Source of the DNA: Calliopum simillimum | Lineage: Eukaryota > Arthropoda > Insecta > Diptera > Lauxaniidae | Direction: 5' to 3' | DNA length: 64,000 bases | Assembly: GCA_951812925.1 (NCBI GenBank) | Contig: OX638369.1 | Coordinates: forward strand, 29,252,392 to 29,316,391 | Shown: piece after piece, positions 12,530-23,930 of the stretch | How the letters are laid out: the number at the start of each line of letters is the position of its first letter | How positions within the stretch are numbered: position 1 is the first letter of the stretch | Translations under genes and position numbers: made by a program | Notes under the pieces: generated by a model | Told to the model about the DNA's origin: nothing | Databases searched by the model: none | What the model saw: only the letters and a program-made list of their open reading frames with translations

Positions 12530-13871
12530 AGCGACACTCCCTCATCCTCCGATGTGGATGTGATACCACCAGTGCCACCACCTCCTATCATTAAACGCAA
12601 TGGTAGCATGCGTAGTCTACGGCATTATCCACAACACAGTACTAGCAGCAGCACGTTACATCATCAGCCACAAAAACAACAGCAACAACAGCGGCCTTCT
12701 TCCACAAGTAACCAGCAACAGCAGAACAGCAACAACACTATTGCCACACTGTGCAGCTCCAGCAAACTTCTCAACGATTGTGCCAACAATGCGCTGGAAG
12801 TTGGTTCCCTCATTGATGACTGCACAACATCGATACTTAAATGCGCAAATGCTGTGGGCACTGAACTGTTGGCAGTAACCTCCTCTGCAGGTTCCACAAC
12901 GCATAAGGCCACTTTGGCAACGTTGGCATCATCAGCCAAACCGGATGTTTGTCATGTTGCAATGCCGCTATACAGTCAACAACAGCAGCAACATTGCATA
13001 CGTGATGACATTTTTGCGCCAAGCAGTAAAAAATCTGACCCATCATTGTGTTTTCTGCATGTGACAGCACCGGACACCAAAACTGCCATCATGCCACGCA
13101 GCATACTCAGCGCAAGCGGTAAATACAATACGATTGGCGCGGGCAGCGATTATGCGCGTCAACTTGCGGCCTACAGTCTGGCACAGCAGCAGCAACAGCA
13201 ACTGGAATCATCAGCCATCGCACCGCATTGTCGCTGCCTTTCACAATCGCTTTCGAATTTTTCACGTGACTACTTTGGTCACAGCGGTCACAAGGGTCCG
13301 AATCGTGATGTCCACCACCAGATGGAGCATATTTTTTATACTGATCATCATGATTGGCTTAAAGAGCCACCACCGCCACCACCACCTGGAGTAGCGGCAT
13401 CAACACCGCACATCAGTCGCAGCTATGGGAATCTTATGGATATCGGTGGCGTTGTCGACTTTTCAAGCTCACAACTGCCATATCAGAAATTTCATACACC
13501 AGCGGCGCATGTCAGCAGTTGCAGTTTTGGTAGCGGTGGCATTGGTGGTGGTGCAATGAATGGCGGCAGTGGTAAATTGTTCAGTAACTCATTTACAGCA
13601 TCGTTGACAAGCGCAAGCAGTGGCCTTAAAGAGAAATTACTACAACAGCAACAGCATCCGCATCTGCATCATGGACATCATCAACACGGCGGCGTCGGTG
13701 GACATCATCATTCGCATCATCAGCAGCAGCAGCAGGCATCGTCTGCGGCTCAGCAACATAAGCAACAACAACAAATGCAACATTTACACTCAAGTGTGAC
13801 CAGCATTATGCCATGGAAGCATCGTCAGTGTCCCAGTCGTGGGTCATCGAGTTCGGGCACAAATTCATTTC
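12530..13871 (+). CDS. Membrane dipeptidase gene, internal exon encoding the low-complexity N-terminal region
   Basis: The frame is open for 447 codons plus one base. It is bounded by a good acceptor (pyrimidine-rich run ending ttattacag at 12529) and a donor (cgtaagt, GT at 13872). The ATG at 12491 lies in the intron, so the true start is in an upstream exon I cannot identify. The protein begins SDTPSSSDVDVIPPVPPPP. It has many Gln runs, a seven-Pro run near residue 285, a His/Gly/Gln-rich block near residues 380-425, and ends CPSRGSSSSGTNSF. No enzymatic domain is visible. It probably forms a disordered cytoplasmic tail. It is tied to the dipeptidase exons by splice phase: the single leftover base c joins gt of the exon at 16584 to give Arg. 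The link to the same transcript is inferred. The coding nature is strongly supported by length and codon pattern in AT-rich surroundings. Confidence 0.85.
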
Positions 13872-16250
13872 GTAAGTAGTTGTGACAAAAAGTATCACAG
13901 CATACATGGCAACATGAAAGCAAATGGTTTATTTTATTAAAATTATAAATGACGTTACATGGTTCTCACTGGTTAGATGTTGTCAAATGGGTTTACTTAT
14001 TGCTACGAACACTGCGATATGGTTAATATGAGCCAATTCATGAAGAATTTTTTTGCAAAAGTACATTTAGATGATTCCCCAAAAATTTTACCAAAACATG
14101 CCTTTTTGCCTTCACCTGTTTTTTATATTTTTTTATCAATTGAAGAATAGAATATGATGGCCTTTATTTCTGAAATCTTTTTGAAAAATCTATATAAACT
14201 TTGAAAATTGCAATCTGGTTTTTTTTTTCTAAATTTAACTTAAGCCACATATTAAAAGAAATAAATTAAATTTTATTTTTAAAAAGCTTAAAGAAATTTT
14301 TTTAAAATCCTACACACATTTTATGGTTGCCACCTGGTTATTTTCCTAAATTTTGTTTATTTCTTACTTTTTTCGACTAAATTAAAATTTTTGGTTTTAA
14401 ATACGGTTAAATAACCTTACTGAAAAATGTTCAAAACAACCAGTTGGCAACCCTGAAGGATTTTGTACAATTTTAAAAAAGTTTATATGAACATTTTGGA
14501 AACCAAAAACTTCAATTTCGTCAGAAAAAGTAAGATTTAAACAAAAATTTCAAAAATAACCAGTTGGCAACCCTAAAAATTTGTGTTGGATTTTAAAAAA
14601 CTATGTAAGTGTTTTAAGAGAAAAATTTTTATTTTTCCAATTAAAAAAAAAACATTTGAGTAAAATAAAAATAGAAACAAGTGGCAACCCTGAAATATGA
14701 ATTCTAAATTGGCTTCTGCACCATTTTTCTGATAACCCCAACCCTCCTAGGAGCGTCAGGAGGTTTATGAACAGCCTTTAATCATAAATAGGAAAATTGG
14801 TTGTAGAAGTCTAATAATGAATTAACCAATAAACAACATTCTCCCATAAGAAAATCATTCTCACGGAGTAAACTTGACAGGAGAATGTCAGCCGGGAAAG
14901 TGCTAAAATATTGCAAAAAAAAATAATATCAAAACGATAAAAACAAAAATTTTAAAAAAGTTGAAACTGGTGGATTGGAATTCTAATGGTATATTGATTG
15001 AATTGTCTAAAGATAGAAGAATAAGCACCCATAGTAATATAAAATAAACTTTCGGGAGAATGTCATCAACTCGTGTTCCATATAAAATTTCTAAACTTTT
15101 TTTAGAAAAAAAAACGTATAACTAGAAATAAAATCGTTTTTACTCCTTGGAGTACCAAAAAAAATAACAAAAACATTGACCAATAAAAAGCCGAAAAAAC
15201 CGAGCTTTTTGTTTTTGGTCACCATTTGTTTTATGACCATAAAAAAATGGTACTTATTGTTTCATGTAATATTTAATGAACCAGGCACCGTATTTATAAT
15301 AAGAATTTGTTCATTTCTCAATAAGAAAAACATGCATTATGCATTTTAATGGGGTGCCTTATACTTTTGGCCAAAGCTGTATTTGCTATTTTAAAAAATA
15401 ACATTACATGCGAAACGACCAAATTTGATGCTCCAAGAAGCGGGTTAAGACAGGCGGGAGAATGAGTTTTTAACACTTTGTGTTATAATTTCATAGTAAA
15501 ATACATTACTTAGAATTATTTTTTTTTTTTTTTTGTTTGTTTTTTTTTTTTTTTTTTTGTGTTTTAAGCTATTCGTATAGAAGTTATATGGTACATTTTT
15601 TCGGAGATTTGCCCATTTATTTTTTCAAAATATACATCAAACTACACTGTCACTAGTTTACTCTATTGCAAATGGAGATTATCTACGGAAAAATTTGATT
15701 TCATAAAAACTGCAAAAAATAGCAACATGAAATTGATGAAAAAAACTTAAAATTCTGTATTTTACACAATTTTTATAATCTAAATACGGACAACTACGGG
15801 CAATACTTTGAAAACATGCTCAAAAATAATTTTCAGGAAAAACAAATGTTGTGAATTAGAGGCAAAATCCGTATTATGAGTTTTTCACCATATTTGTCCA
15901 GTTTTATTTAAAAGAATACTTCTTAATAAAAGGTTTTTTTTTGCAAAATAAAATTTCTTAACTTTCAACCTCTGCAGCCATTATAAAGTATTTACAGCAA
16001 AAAAAAGAAATCAATTAAAAAGAATTCGATTTAATTTTCTCCATTATGTCACTTAATGCCCCTGCTTTTACTCTACCTACCTATCTACCAGAGGCATCTA
16101 CATAATAACATCAATTACTACCATTACGACAATTAACACCAGCGAGCGCTCATATCCATATGATGCACACATACATTTATACATACACAGAATTTAACTA
16201 CTACTGCTATGTATGAGTATGCTTTACATGTATTTTATACTTAACTGCAG
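13872..16250 (+). other. Dipeptidase intron with 'ggttgccacc' repeats and poly-T
   Basis: No coding evidence. At 14320-14700 the 'ggttgccacctgg' motif and its complement 'ccagttggcaaccct' occur four times, relating it to the satellite at 55 kb. Long T runs lie at 15520-15560. A (ac/at)-rich stretch at 16080-16200 precedes the AG-free zone. Confidence 0.6.
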
Positions 16251-16583
16251 CGTACGATTTAATTAATGTCATTTTCTTCTTTTACTTTTCTCTTTCTTCT
16301 TTTATTTCTTTTACCTCCGTTATGCTCTACATATATTGGCACAATACGTCGCCATTGTCATTGTCATTATTGTGTGTATTGGTTACCTTGGTTATACTCT
16401 TGATACCAATGTTTTTACTATTGTGCTGCTATATGTCTGATGTGGCATTAAACCCCGTACAAAACACAAACTGGAACACATACGATATTGAAACTCAAAC
16501 TGAAAACTTATTGAACGGTTCAACAACAACAACAACTATAAAAACAACAACAAATATTACAACAACACTTTTTATGCCAAAAG
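16251..16583 (+). promoter_or_regulatory. Long AG-free zone before the membrane-anchor exon (probable distant branch point)
   Basis: The consensus-like branch sequence cttaac lies at about 16241-16246, just before gcag (AG 16249-16250). A long pyrimidine tract runs from about 16271 to 16318. From 16251 to 16581 I find no AG dinucleotide at all; the first AG is the exon acceptor at 16582-16583. Such AG exclusion zones mark a branch point far upstream of its acceptor and often go with regulated splicing (established knowledge). The zone is also an open frame, so an alternative coding exon beginning at 16251 with compatible phase is the competing reading. Confidence 0.5.
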
Positions 16584-16682
16584 GTTTCGATGCCGCAAAA
16601 CATTGGCTCGCTGTCAGTTCGATATTGTTGATAATTGGTGCTGCAAGTGTCGCTGTACCATTGGCCTTACGTGTGGCAGCAA
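16584..16682 (+). CDS. Membrane dipeptidase gene, exon encoding the transmembrane anchor
   Basis: The acceptor is gccaaaag (AG at 16582-16583) and the donor is gcaa|gtgagt (GT at 16683). The exon completes an Arg codon and encodes FDAAKHWLAVSS followed by a hydrophobic stretch, about residues 455-476 of the visible protein. This gives one membrane helix with Lys/His before it and Arg just after it. One base (a) is left over and joins the exon at 18320. The reading frame is also open upstream through an ATG at 16322 and as far as 16251, so a longer or alternative first exon adding a second hydrophobic segment cannot be excluded. The complete lack of AG between 16251 and 16581 favours the short exon. 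Confidence 0.8.
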
Positions 16683-16954
16683 GTGAGTATATTTCATTAT
16701 TATCCGTATTTAAAATCACATAAGTAGTATAGATATGTCCCTCAGAATGTTCCACGGTAACGACTAATTTCTTTTTACGAATTTCGGAAAATGGCAAAGA
16801 AAAGAGTTAAGAAAGTAATATTTTTTAATGAAGCTTGGGAGGATCAATACAATATTGGAAAAAACAAGAACGGCAGAAAGCGATGATACTGTAAAACGGT
16901 CTGTTTGTGTCGATCCGAACCAGTCAAAAGTTTAACTTCGTAAACCAGGCATTG

Positions 16955-17205
16955 AACGCTTTTCAACATAAATTGTACTCCACACAGTCCTGATTTAAAC
17001 CGTATGGACTTTTTCCTGTGGGGTTCTCTCAAATTTAAAGTTTTTTTTAATAAATCAACTTCTTTGGTGCATTTGAAAAAAATATCCAGCAAGTCTTCGT
17101 GCCGAGCAGTCATAAAGCATTTTAGTGTTTGAATAAATGAGTGCAGTGCCCACGTGGGCTTACATTTGAATGATATTATTATTAAGAAATAAATTCCAAA
17201 ATTGT
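16955..17205 (+). pseudogene. Mariner-type transposase C-terminal remnant
   Basis: One plus-strand frame reads PHSPDLNRMDFFLWGSLKFK (about 16980-17045). This is the diagnostic 'sPDLnp.D(f/y)fLWg.lK..v' block that contains the last catalytic Asp region of mariner-like DDE/D transposases (family knowledge). A second segment ends NECSAHVGLHLNDIIIKK-stop near 17205, like the usual C-terminus. The two are in slightly broken context, and no N-terminal half is present. It lies in the intron between the exons at 16584 and 18320. Confidence 0.75.
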
Positions 17206-17539
17206 GTACTTTAATACGTAAAATAATAAACACATTTTCGACAGATAATTTAATTTTCTTTTTTTATTGATCCACAAAAGCAAAACTTTCTTTTGGGGCA
17301 GTCTGTATAAGAAATTGTACATATTCTATATGTATTAAGATTCCATTTTTGAAGAGAGAAATTAGACAAGATTAGAAATTTGTCTATGAAAATATGATTT
17401 TACAGATTTTTACCATACTATATGTGGTATTGTTACTTAAAACAGTTTTCTTAATGAGAGTAACTTTTATCAAGAGTAGTCTTTTAACAAAATTTGCATA
17501 TTCTGTTGACCATAAAGTATTTTTGGAATTTTTCTTACT

Positions 17540-18110
17540 TTTTTTACCATAACCAAAAGTCAAAAAATCTTGTGAAAGTCGAAAAATGTAGAGAAATCGA
17601 AAAATCTTGTGAAAATCGAAAAATGTAGAGAAATCGAAAAATTTTGTGAAAGTCGAAAAATTTAGCGAAAATCGAAAAATCTTATAAAGTCGAAAAATTT
17701 AGCGAAAGTCGAAAAATTTAGCGACAGTCGAAAAATTTTGCGAAAGTCGAAAAATTTTGAGAAAGTCGAAAAATTTAGCGAAAGTCGAAAAATCTTGCAA
17801 AAGTCGAAAAATTTTGCGAGTCGAAAAATCTTGCAAAAGTCGTAAAGTCTTTAGAAAGTCGAAAAATTTTGCGAGAGTCGAACAATTTTGCGAAAGTTGA
17901 AAAATTTTGCAAAAGTCTAAAAATCTTGATAAAGTCGAAAAATTTTGAGAAAGTTGAAAAATTTAGCAAAAGTCGAAAAATTTAGCGACAGTCGAAAAAT
18001 TTTGCGAAAATCGAAAAAGTCCCCATATTTTCAAATATTGAAAAATCTTGAAAAAGTCGGAAATTTTGCGAAAGTCGAAAAAGTCTCCATATTGTCAAAT
18101 ATTGAAAAAA
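17540..18110. repeat. Minisatellite 'gcgaaagtcgaaaaatttt' (~18-19 bp unit)
   Basis: About thirty imperfect units lie just upstream of the exon that carries the zinc motif. The same 'gtcgaaaaa' theme appears at 22740-23930 in this orientation and at 27440-28240 reversed. Confidence 0.9.
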
Positions 18111-18319
18111 CTTGAGAAAACATTCACGCCAATTATTCCAAATGATGGTAACTAAACAAGTGCCGAATTTCTGGTAGGATATTGTTCTTATCAAAAGTAG
18201 TATTTTTTCTGAAAATGTTTTGAGTGTCAGGATTTATAATGATTATTTCATATTAAAATAAAAATTAAAAAGTTTCGCAAAAAAATACTTATAAAACTTT
18301 TACTTTCTAAAACAAAAAG

Positions 18320-18446
18320 GTGCTCCCTTCGAGGAACGTCTGCGTGTCGCCGTACAGCTATTGGATCAAGTGCCTTTAATCGATGGGCATAACGACCTAC
18401 CTTGGAATATACGCAAGTTCCTGCACAATAAACTGAATGACTTTAA
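18320..18446 (+). CDS. Membrane dipeptidase (M19), exon with metal-binding HxD motif
   Basis: The acceptor is aacaaaaag (AG at 18318-18319) and the donor is ttaa|gtaagt (GT at 18447). The exon encodes SAPFEERLRVAVQLL and then PLIDGHNDLPWNIRKF. The GHND motif supplies the His and Asp that bind catalytic zinc at the start of the TIM-barrel in renal dipeptidases, which cleave dipeptides and leukotriene D4 (family knowledge). By phase-joined numbering these are residues 504 and 506. The catalytic domain starts almost directly after the membrane helix, with a linker of roughly 20 residues. This makes it a type II membrane enzyme with its active site outside the cell. Mammalian relatives are instead described as GPI-anchored. 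Two bases are left over for the next exon. Confidence 0.95.
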
Positions 18447-18551
18447 GTAAGTTGAATTGAATGCAAAATATTCAAGAACGCCTTCGATTCTTTTGCTTTA
18501 AATTAAACAAATATTCTTTGTCTTTTCTTTAACTTTACCTACCCCCACCAG

Positions 18552-18648
18552 TTTCGATGAGGATCTGCGAAATGTCATGCCTTGGGCGAGAAGCCCGTGG
18601 AGTCATACTGATTTGCAACGACTGAAAAAAGGACGCATATCAGCGCAG
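18552..18648 (+). CDS. Membrane dipeptidase (M19), next catalytic-domain exon
   Basis: It is separated from the previous exon by a short 105-bp intron. The acceptor is acccccaccag (AG at 18550-18551) and the donor is gcgcag|gtaagt (GT at 18649). The exon encodes NFDEDLRNVMPWARSPWSHT and then DLQRLKKGRISAQ. This matches the family pattern of a short loop followed by a 'D..RL..G.v.aQ' segment that leads into the FW...Y.PC strand encoded by the exon at 50552. It ends exactly in phase 0, as the next exon requires. The intron that follows is about 31.9 kb and holds the Polinton and most of the repeats in this window. Confidence 0.95.
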
Positions 18649-20252
18649 GTAAGTGAAAGTCAAATGAGAGATAAAACAGAAAACCAAAAAAAAACAAGGC
18701 AGAGATAGATAAATAACCTTTTTTCGACGAAATTATACCGCCCGCAGTCAATTATTGTCAACATTTCATTTTTGATAAAAAAAAACACAGACACAGGGCA
18801 TATGATAAAACAATAAAAGAAATTCGAAACTTCCATTGTACGCATATTTATTAGCGTCGTAATGATGAACACGCGCGCATCAACAACATGAACAGCCCCT
18901 CTGAACATATTTAGGGTTTAGCATTTCACATGTAGATATGTACCCTGAGGGTAAATTGGACCCTCAATATACACACAAAAAAAAAACCGAAGGCCTTACT
19001 ATGCAAGTCAATATTGCCCGCAATAATGTCATGTTTGGTTTTTGTTATACAAATAAACATCGAGATAAACAAGAAGAAGCATCCAAAACTACATACATAT
19101 AAAGTTACGATACGCCTAATGGTAATTTAAGCTATATTTATATAAATTGCGCCCTTCCTGCGCTAGCGGGCAATAGCAAAAGCAACTGCCAACGCTAATG
19201 TTTGTCTTTTGTCAATCAATACAGGCAACATGACATTGCAATTTTGCTGTTGTTGTTGTTATTGTTGTCATTGCTACTGCCCGCTAGTAGTAATGGTATC
19301 AAGTGAAATGCCAAAATGACAGTGGCGCATTAGAAAGGTCATGGCTTTATGGTATTTATCATTATTTCTGAAGCTGCTATGATACTGTATTTTTGGGATT
19401 GTAATTCAACAAAAGAATTTGTCAGTGCTGCGATTCCATACAAAAGAGCAGCAGCTAAAGCTTGTTGTCCAAAAATCATCATGAAATCATGCAAAGAACA
19501 ATTTTCTACAACTTTAACCCTTTCAGGACCAACGGGACATATGTCCCATTTGAATTTTTTTAAGTCAGACCCAAATTTTCTTTGCAATTGGAGCCAAACA
19601 GGTCTTGTTGATAGAAAATAGATATAGATATTCAAATGTTTCAGAAAAATTGAGCAGGACTTCACAGGGTGATCACAAATCCAAAAAATTGTGTTTTTTT
19701 TTTAACTAATTTTCAGTAGATTGAATCTGAATACGATGTTGGTAAATTGAAAAATTTAAAACGGCACCGGAAAACTGTGCATACCCTCCACACTACCCAA
19801 TGAAAATTTTATCTATTTTTTCACCTTTCGAGACCAATGGGACATATGTGTCCCAATTAGAATTAAAAAAAATTAAGCTTTGACAGCACATTAGAATAGA
19901 AACGTTAAATCGCTTAGCACGAATCTGCAAAAAAAAACTACAAATTTTCCAGCAGTTCAGGAGCGGTCTAGAGGAGATTAAGCCCAGCATATTCTGTTTT
20001 ATGGGTCTTTTTGCCCCTTTTTTCTTAAAAGTGGTTTGTAATGGGCTAAAATGTTACACAAAAATATTCCCCGGAAAATTTTATAAAAATTGTATAACCC
20101 ATTATAAACAGTTTTTGAAAAAGGGTCAAAAATACCCAAAACAATATGCATATATGTAATGGGTTAAATTGTTCTATAAAAATTTTTCCTTCCGTGATTA
20201 CATGATGATATTGGAACAAAAAGTTTCATCCAAAATGTAGCTTTAGACTTTT
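18649..20252 (+). other. Start of the giant dipeptidase intron
   Basis: No gene is seen. A TTAA followed by ccctttcaggaccaacggga at 19515, and a related cacctttcgagaccaatggga at 19821, look like decayed piggyBac-type termini, but no matching opposite end or transposase is visible. Overlapping two-strand ORFs at 19339-19665 lack any recognisable similarity. Confidence 0.5.
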
Positions 20253-21057
20253 AGACCCTACACCCAGGGTATATTCACTTTGTCCTTTCGATTGTAACGC
20301 AGAGAAGGAGGCGTGGCAGGTATGTTCTTGATCACCGTCACCTCCTGAGTCGTTATATCCATATACATATGTCTGTCAGTCCGTTGAAATCATTTTGATA
20401 TTTTTTGGGAGCAAGATAATTCAATAAAATTTGCCTTCGTCATCAAAGTTTAGTCGTCGGATTGAAAATGAGTGAAATCAATCAACGGACACTCCTACCG
20501 CCCATACAAAAAATATATTCAAAATGCAACTTTAGGAGTATTGTTCGCGATAATGCAAGCAAAATACACATAAATACTAAGAACGGTAAGCGCAGGCTCT
20601 GAGCAAAAACCAGTACTGTGCTATACTGAAAACGTGATTTGGGGTATATCCAGACAATTTCATTTAGACACCAAGAACTAAAAATGAAAGCTCTGAGCAA
20701 AAACTAAACAAACTCTGACAAGAAGGTGTGGCACCTTCCGTATAAGGAAAATCTTCAAAATTCTACACTGAAAACGATCTTTGGGGTATTTCAAGACAAT
20801 TTCATTTAGACACTAAGAACTAAGAATGGAAGCCCTGAACAAAAACTGGTTGAACTCAGACAAGAGGGCGTTTCACCTCCCATACAAGCATAAGCTTCAA
20901 ATTTCTATACTGAAAGCATTTTTTGAGATAAACCAACCAAATTTCGCTTAGATTTCGTTAACATTAGATCTGAGCAAAATCTAAGTGAATTTGGACATGA
21001 CAACGTGGCACCGCCCATACAAATAAAATGTTCAAAATTTTGCAGTGTAGTGTATTC
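20253..21057 (+). mobile_element. Dispersed ~0.85 kb repeat, copy 1
   Basis: Same family as at 35255 and 38167: it begins gaccctacacccagggtat and ends gcagtgtagtgtat. It is more diverged and lacks the (ctgg)n expansion. It lies in the giant dipeptidase intron. Confidence 0.8.
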
Positions 21058-22735
21058 AATTTTTGGCCAGGCCAAAGTTAACACCCTTCAACTTAATTTC
21101 ATCGAATAAATTTTTTGTAAAAACTGAATCCAATATTTTTAATCATTAACAAAATTGCAGCCAATTCACAATGTGACAATACTTTTATGCCAGTTTGTAG
21201 AATAAGGCCTAAGGAATAAGGCAAAGATTTCGTTTGAACAATTTCTAATATATGAAACTTAAAAGCAACGAAAAGTGCTATGTGACCTTAGCTATCATCA
21301 CTAATGTTATATGTGTTGATATTTGGCTTGTAAGAGCATCATGATTATTTAATCATAGTTTGTGTTTTTGTTGTATTTTAGTCCTTTGTTTTCTCGATGT
21401 TATTGTCCTAATTGCAAATAGCCGACTTTGTGTAACATTTTGTTGACGTTGCGTTGATGTGCAAACCGCTACCTAGCAACGCCTTTTCCAATCTTCAAAT
21501 ATTCCTTAGAAATGTAACGAAATTAATTATTCCATTATTTGCACTGCCGTGCTTTGTGTTTGTTGATTTTATGTCATTTGTTTGTTTTGATATTTTAAGC
21601 CTGAAGATAATATTTCGAAGAAGAACAATGAAGCTGTTGGACGGTTAATCTTTCTTTGAGATTTTAAAATTTTTCACCCATATTGAAAAGTATGCAAAAA
21701 TTTAAAATTCCAAAGAATTCTTTTTTCAATGCGTCAATAATTTTCTTTCTAAATAATTGGCAGCCAATTAATATTAATATTATAATATGCCCCACTTTAT
21801 ACAAGCAATTTCCTTTTTGTGACTTCTTTAAAGTTAAATTTTTGTCAGCAGCAAAGTTTGATAGCATATTATGCTGCAAGTATTGTAAAATTGCTACAAA
21901 ACACCACATAAAGTCATACATATGGTATATTCTAATTATTGAAAATTTGCAGTATACCTTGCTGGTGACCTCTTTCATTTGCTTACTAAGCAGCTTTTCA
22001 CAAATGAAACAAATGCAAGTAAGCACTCAGTGTGGTATGCTGCGAAGCATGAGCCACAAGCAACATTTCATGGTTTCGTAAGCAAACGTAAGCAAGCAAG
22101 AACCGCCACCAACACCAAACCAAAAACTATTTCCATGTTTTGCTATTGCTTAATGGTAAATGCTGAATTCTTGCACAACTTGCAAAAGTCAAGTCAAACC
22201 ACGTTAGTTGTAACAACTACAACTATGAATGGCATAGCACGCACACAAATACAAATACTCATGCATAAAATACGCGCTAAACGGAAACGGAAATATACTA
22301 CGCGCAGCTATTTGAATTCGTTGTTTAGTGCACGCAAAGCAATTTCGAAGTAAAAAGCAGCTTTATGTGGGTGGGCAATGAATGGTATGGGAGGTATATT
22401 GTTGCTGCTGCTGGTCATTTAAATGTTGCTTGTGCTGGGGAAGCGCTGCGATAGAGAATTAAATGTCTTTATGGAATTAACATTTTTTGTGATATTTTAT
22501 TTAAGTTAAAAAATGCATATAGTAAAATGTGCTACTAAAGTGTTGCTCTTTAGAATTTTCCTTTGGCAACCTTATGATTTTCAATCAAATTTTCTCTTTT
22601 AAGATTTCCCAAAATTTTATTTGACAATGATTGATGTTGATCGAGGTTTTTGAAACAACATGATATTGTTCGACGGCTTTGGTGTTTTTGGACTTGAATC
22701 GAATTTTTCATTGTTTCTTATATAGTTTCCAATAT
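21058..22735 (+). other. Intronic DNA without a supported gene
   Basis: Opposite-strand ORFs of 132 and 120 codons overlap at 21664-22081 with no recognisable domain and no splice context. I treat them as chance. The rest is ordinary AT-rich intron. Confidence 0.5.
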
Positions 22736-22739
22736 ATAC

Positions 22740-23930
22740 GTAATATCAAAAAACTTTGAAAAACTCGAAAAATGTTGAATAAGTCGATATTGAACAGCTG
22801 GAACAAGACAAGATAACTGAATGAGTCATATAGCGTCAAAAAATTTACAAATTGTGAAAAAGTCAAAAGAGAAACTCGTCAATATTTGAGAAATGGTTAA
22901 GAAATCCTAAAATGTTAAGAGGGCAAAACATTTTGAGAGTCGATATATATTGGAAAAGTTGGCGAAAAGCGTCGCGAATGTCAAAAAAATTTTGAATAAA
23001 TCGAAAAAAATCAAAAAACTTTAAAATAGTCTAAAAAGTCTAAAAAAAGTCACAGAAAAAGTGGGAAAAAGTCGATAAACTCAAAAAGTCTAAAATTATT
23101 CAAAAACTCGTCAACATTTGGAAAATGGCTAAGAAGCCTAAAAACATTGAAAGAGTCAAAAAAATTTAAAAAAGTCTGAAAACTTCCAAAAATTAAAAAA
23201 GTTTTCAAAAAGTCGAAATACACAAAAAAAATTTAAAAGTCGAATATCGTTGGAAAGTTAAAGGTTTAGAAAATTATTGATTAATTTAGAAAATATCAAA
23301 ATATATCCAAAAAGTCAAAAAAAGCCTAAGAAAAATTGCGAGATAGCCGAAGAAACTAAAAACTAAAAACTTTGAAAAAAAAAAAAAAAATCAAAATACT
23401 TTGAAAGAGTCGAAAAAAATTGTGAGAAAATCGAAATTCTCAAAAAGTTTTGAAAAAGTCTAAAATTATTGAAAAACTCATCAATATGTATGCATTTGAA
23501 AAATATCAATTTTTCAATGTGCAAGAGTCAAAAAAATTTCAAAAAGTCGAAAAATATTGAAAAGTCGAATAACGTTGGAAAAGTCAGCAAATTTTGAAAA
23601 AGTCAAAAAATATTGGAAAAGTCGAGAGAGACAAAAATTATCAAACAAGTCGAAAAACGTCGCAAAAGTCCAAAAACTTCGAAAAAGTAATAAAATTGTG
23701 AAAAAAACTCGAAAAGTTTTGAAAAAGTCAAAAATATTGAATACATCGAAAACATCAAAAAACTTTCAAAATGTCTTATAACGTCGAAAAAGTCTAAAAA
23801 TTTTGAAAAATGTCGAAAATTATTGAAAATGTCGAAAAAGTCAAAAAGTTTTGAAGAAGGCGAATAATTTCGAAAAAGTCTTAAAACATTTAAAAAGTTG
23901 AAAAACATCAAAAAACTTTGAAAAAAAGAT
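22740..23930. repeat. Minisatellite 'aaaaagtcgaaaaa..t' (~1.2 kb)
   Basis: Imperfect units of about 18-24 bp (ttgaaaaagtcgaaaaacgt and variants). They give lysine-rich frames on plus and Phe-rich frames on minus that are not genes. Confidence 0.85.

Noticed and set aside
19515..20120. Possible piggyBac-type element (TTAA plus ccctttcagg)
   Set aside because: Only one end is convincing, and no opposite terminus or transposase could be found.
21664..22353. Overlapping ORFs of 132, 124 and 120 codons on both strands
   Set aside because: No domain, no splice context, opposite-strand overlap and ordinary intronic composition; treated as chance.
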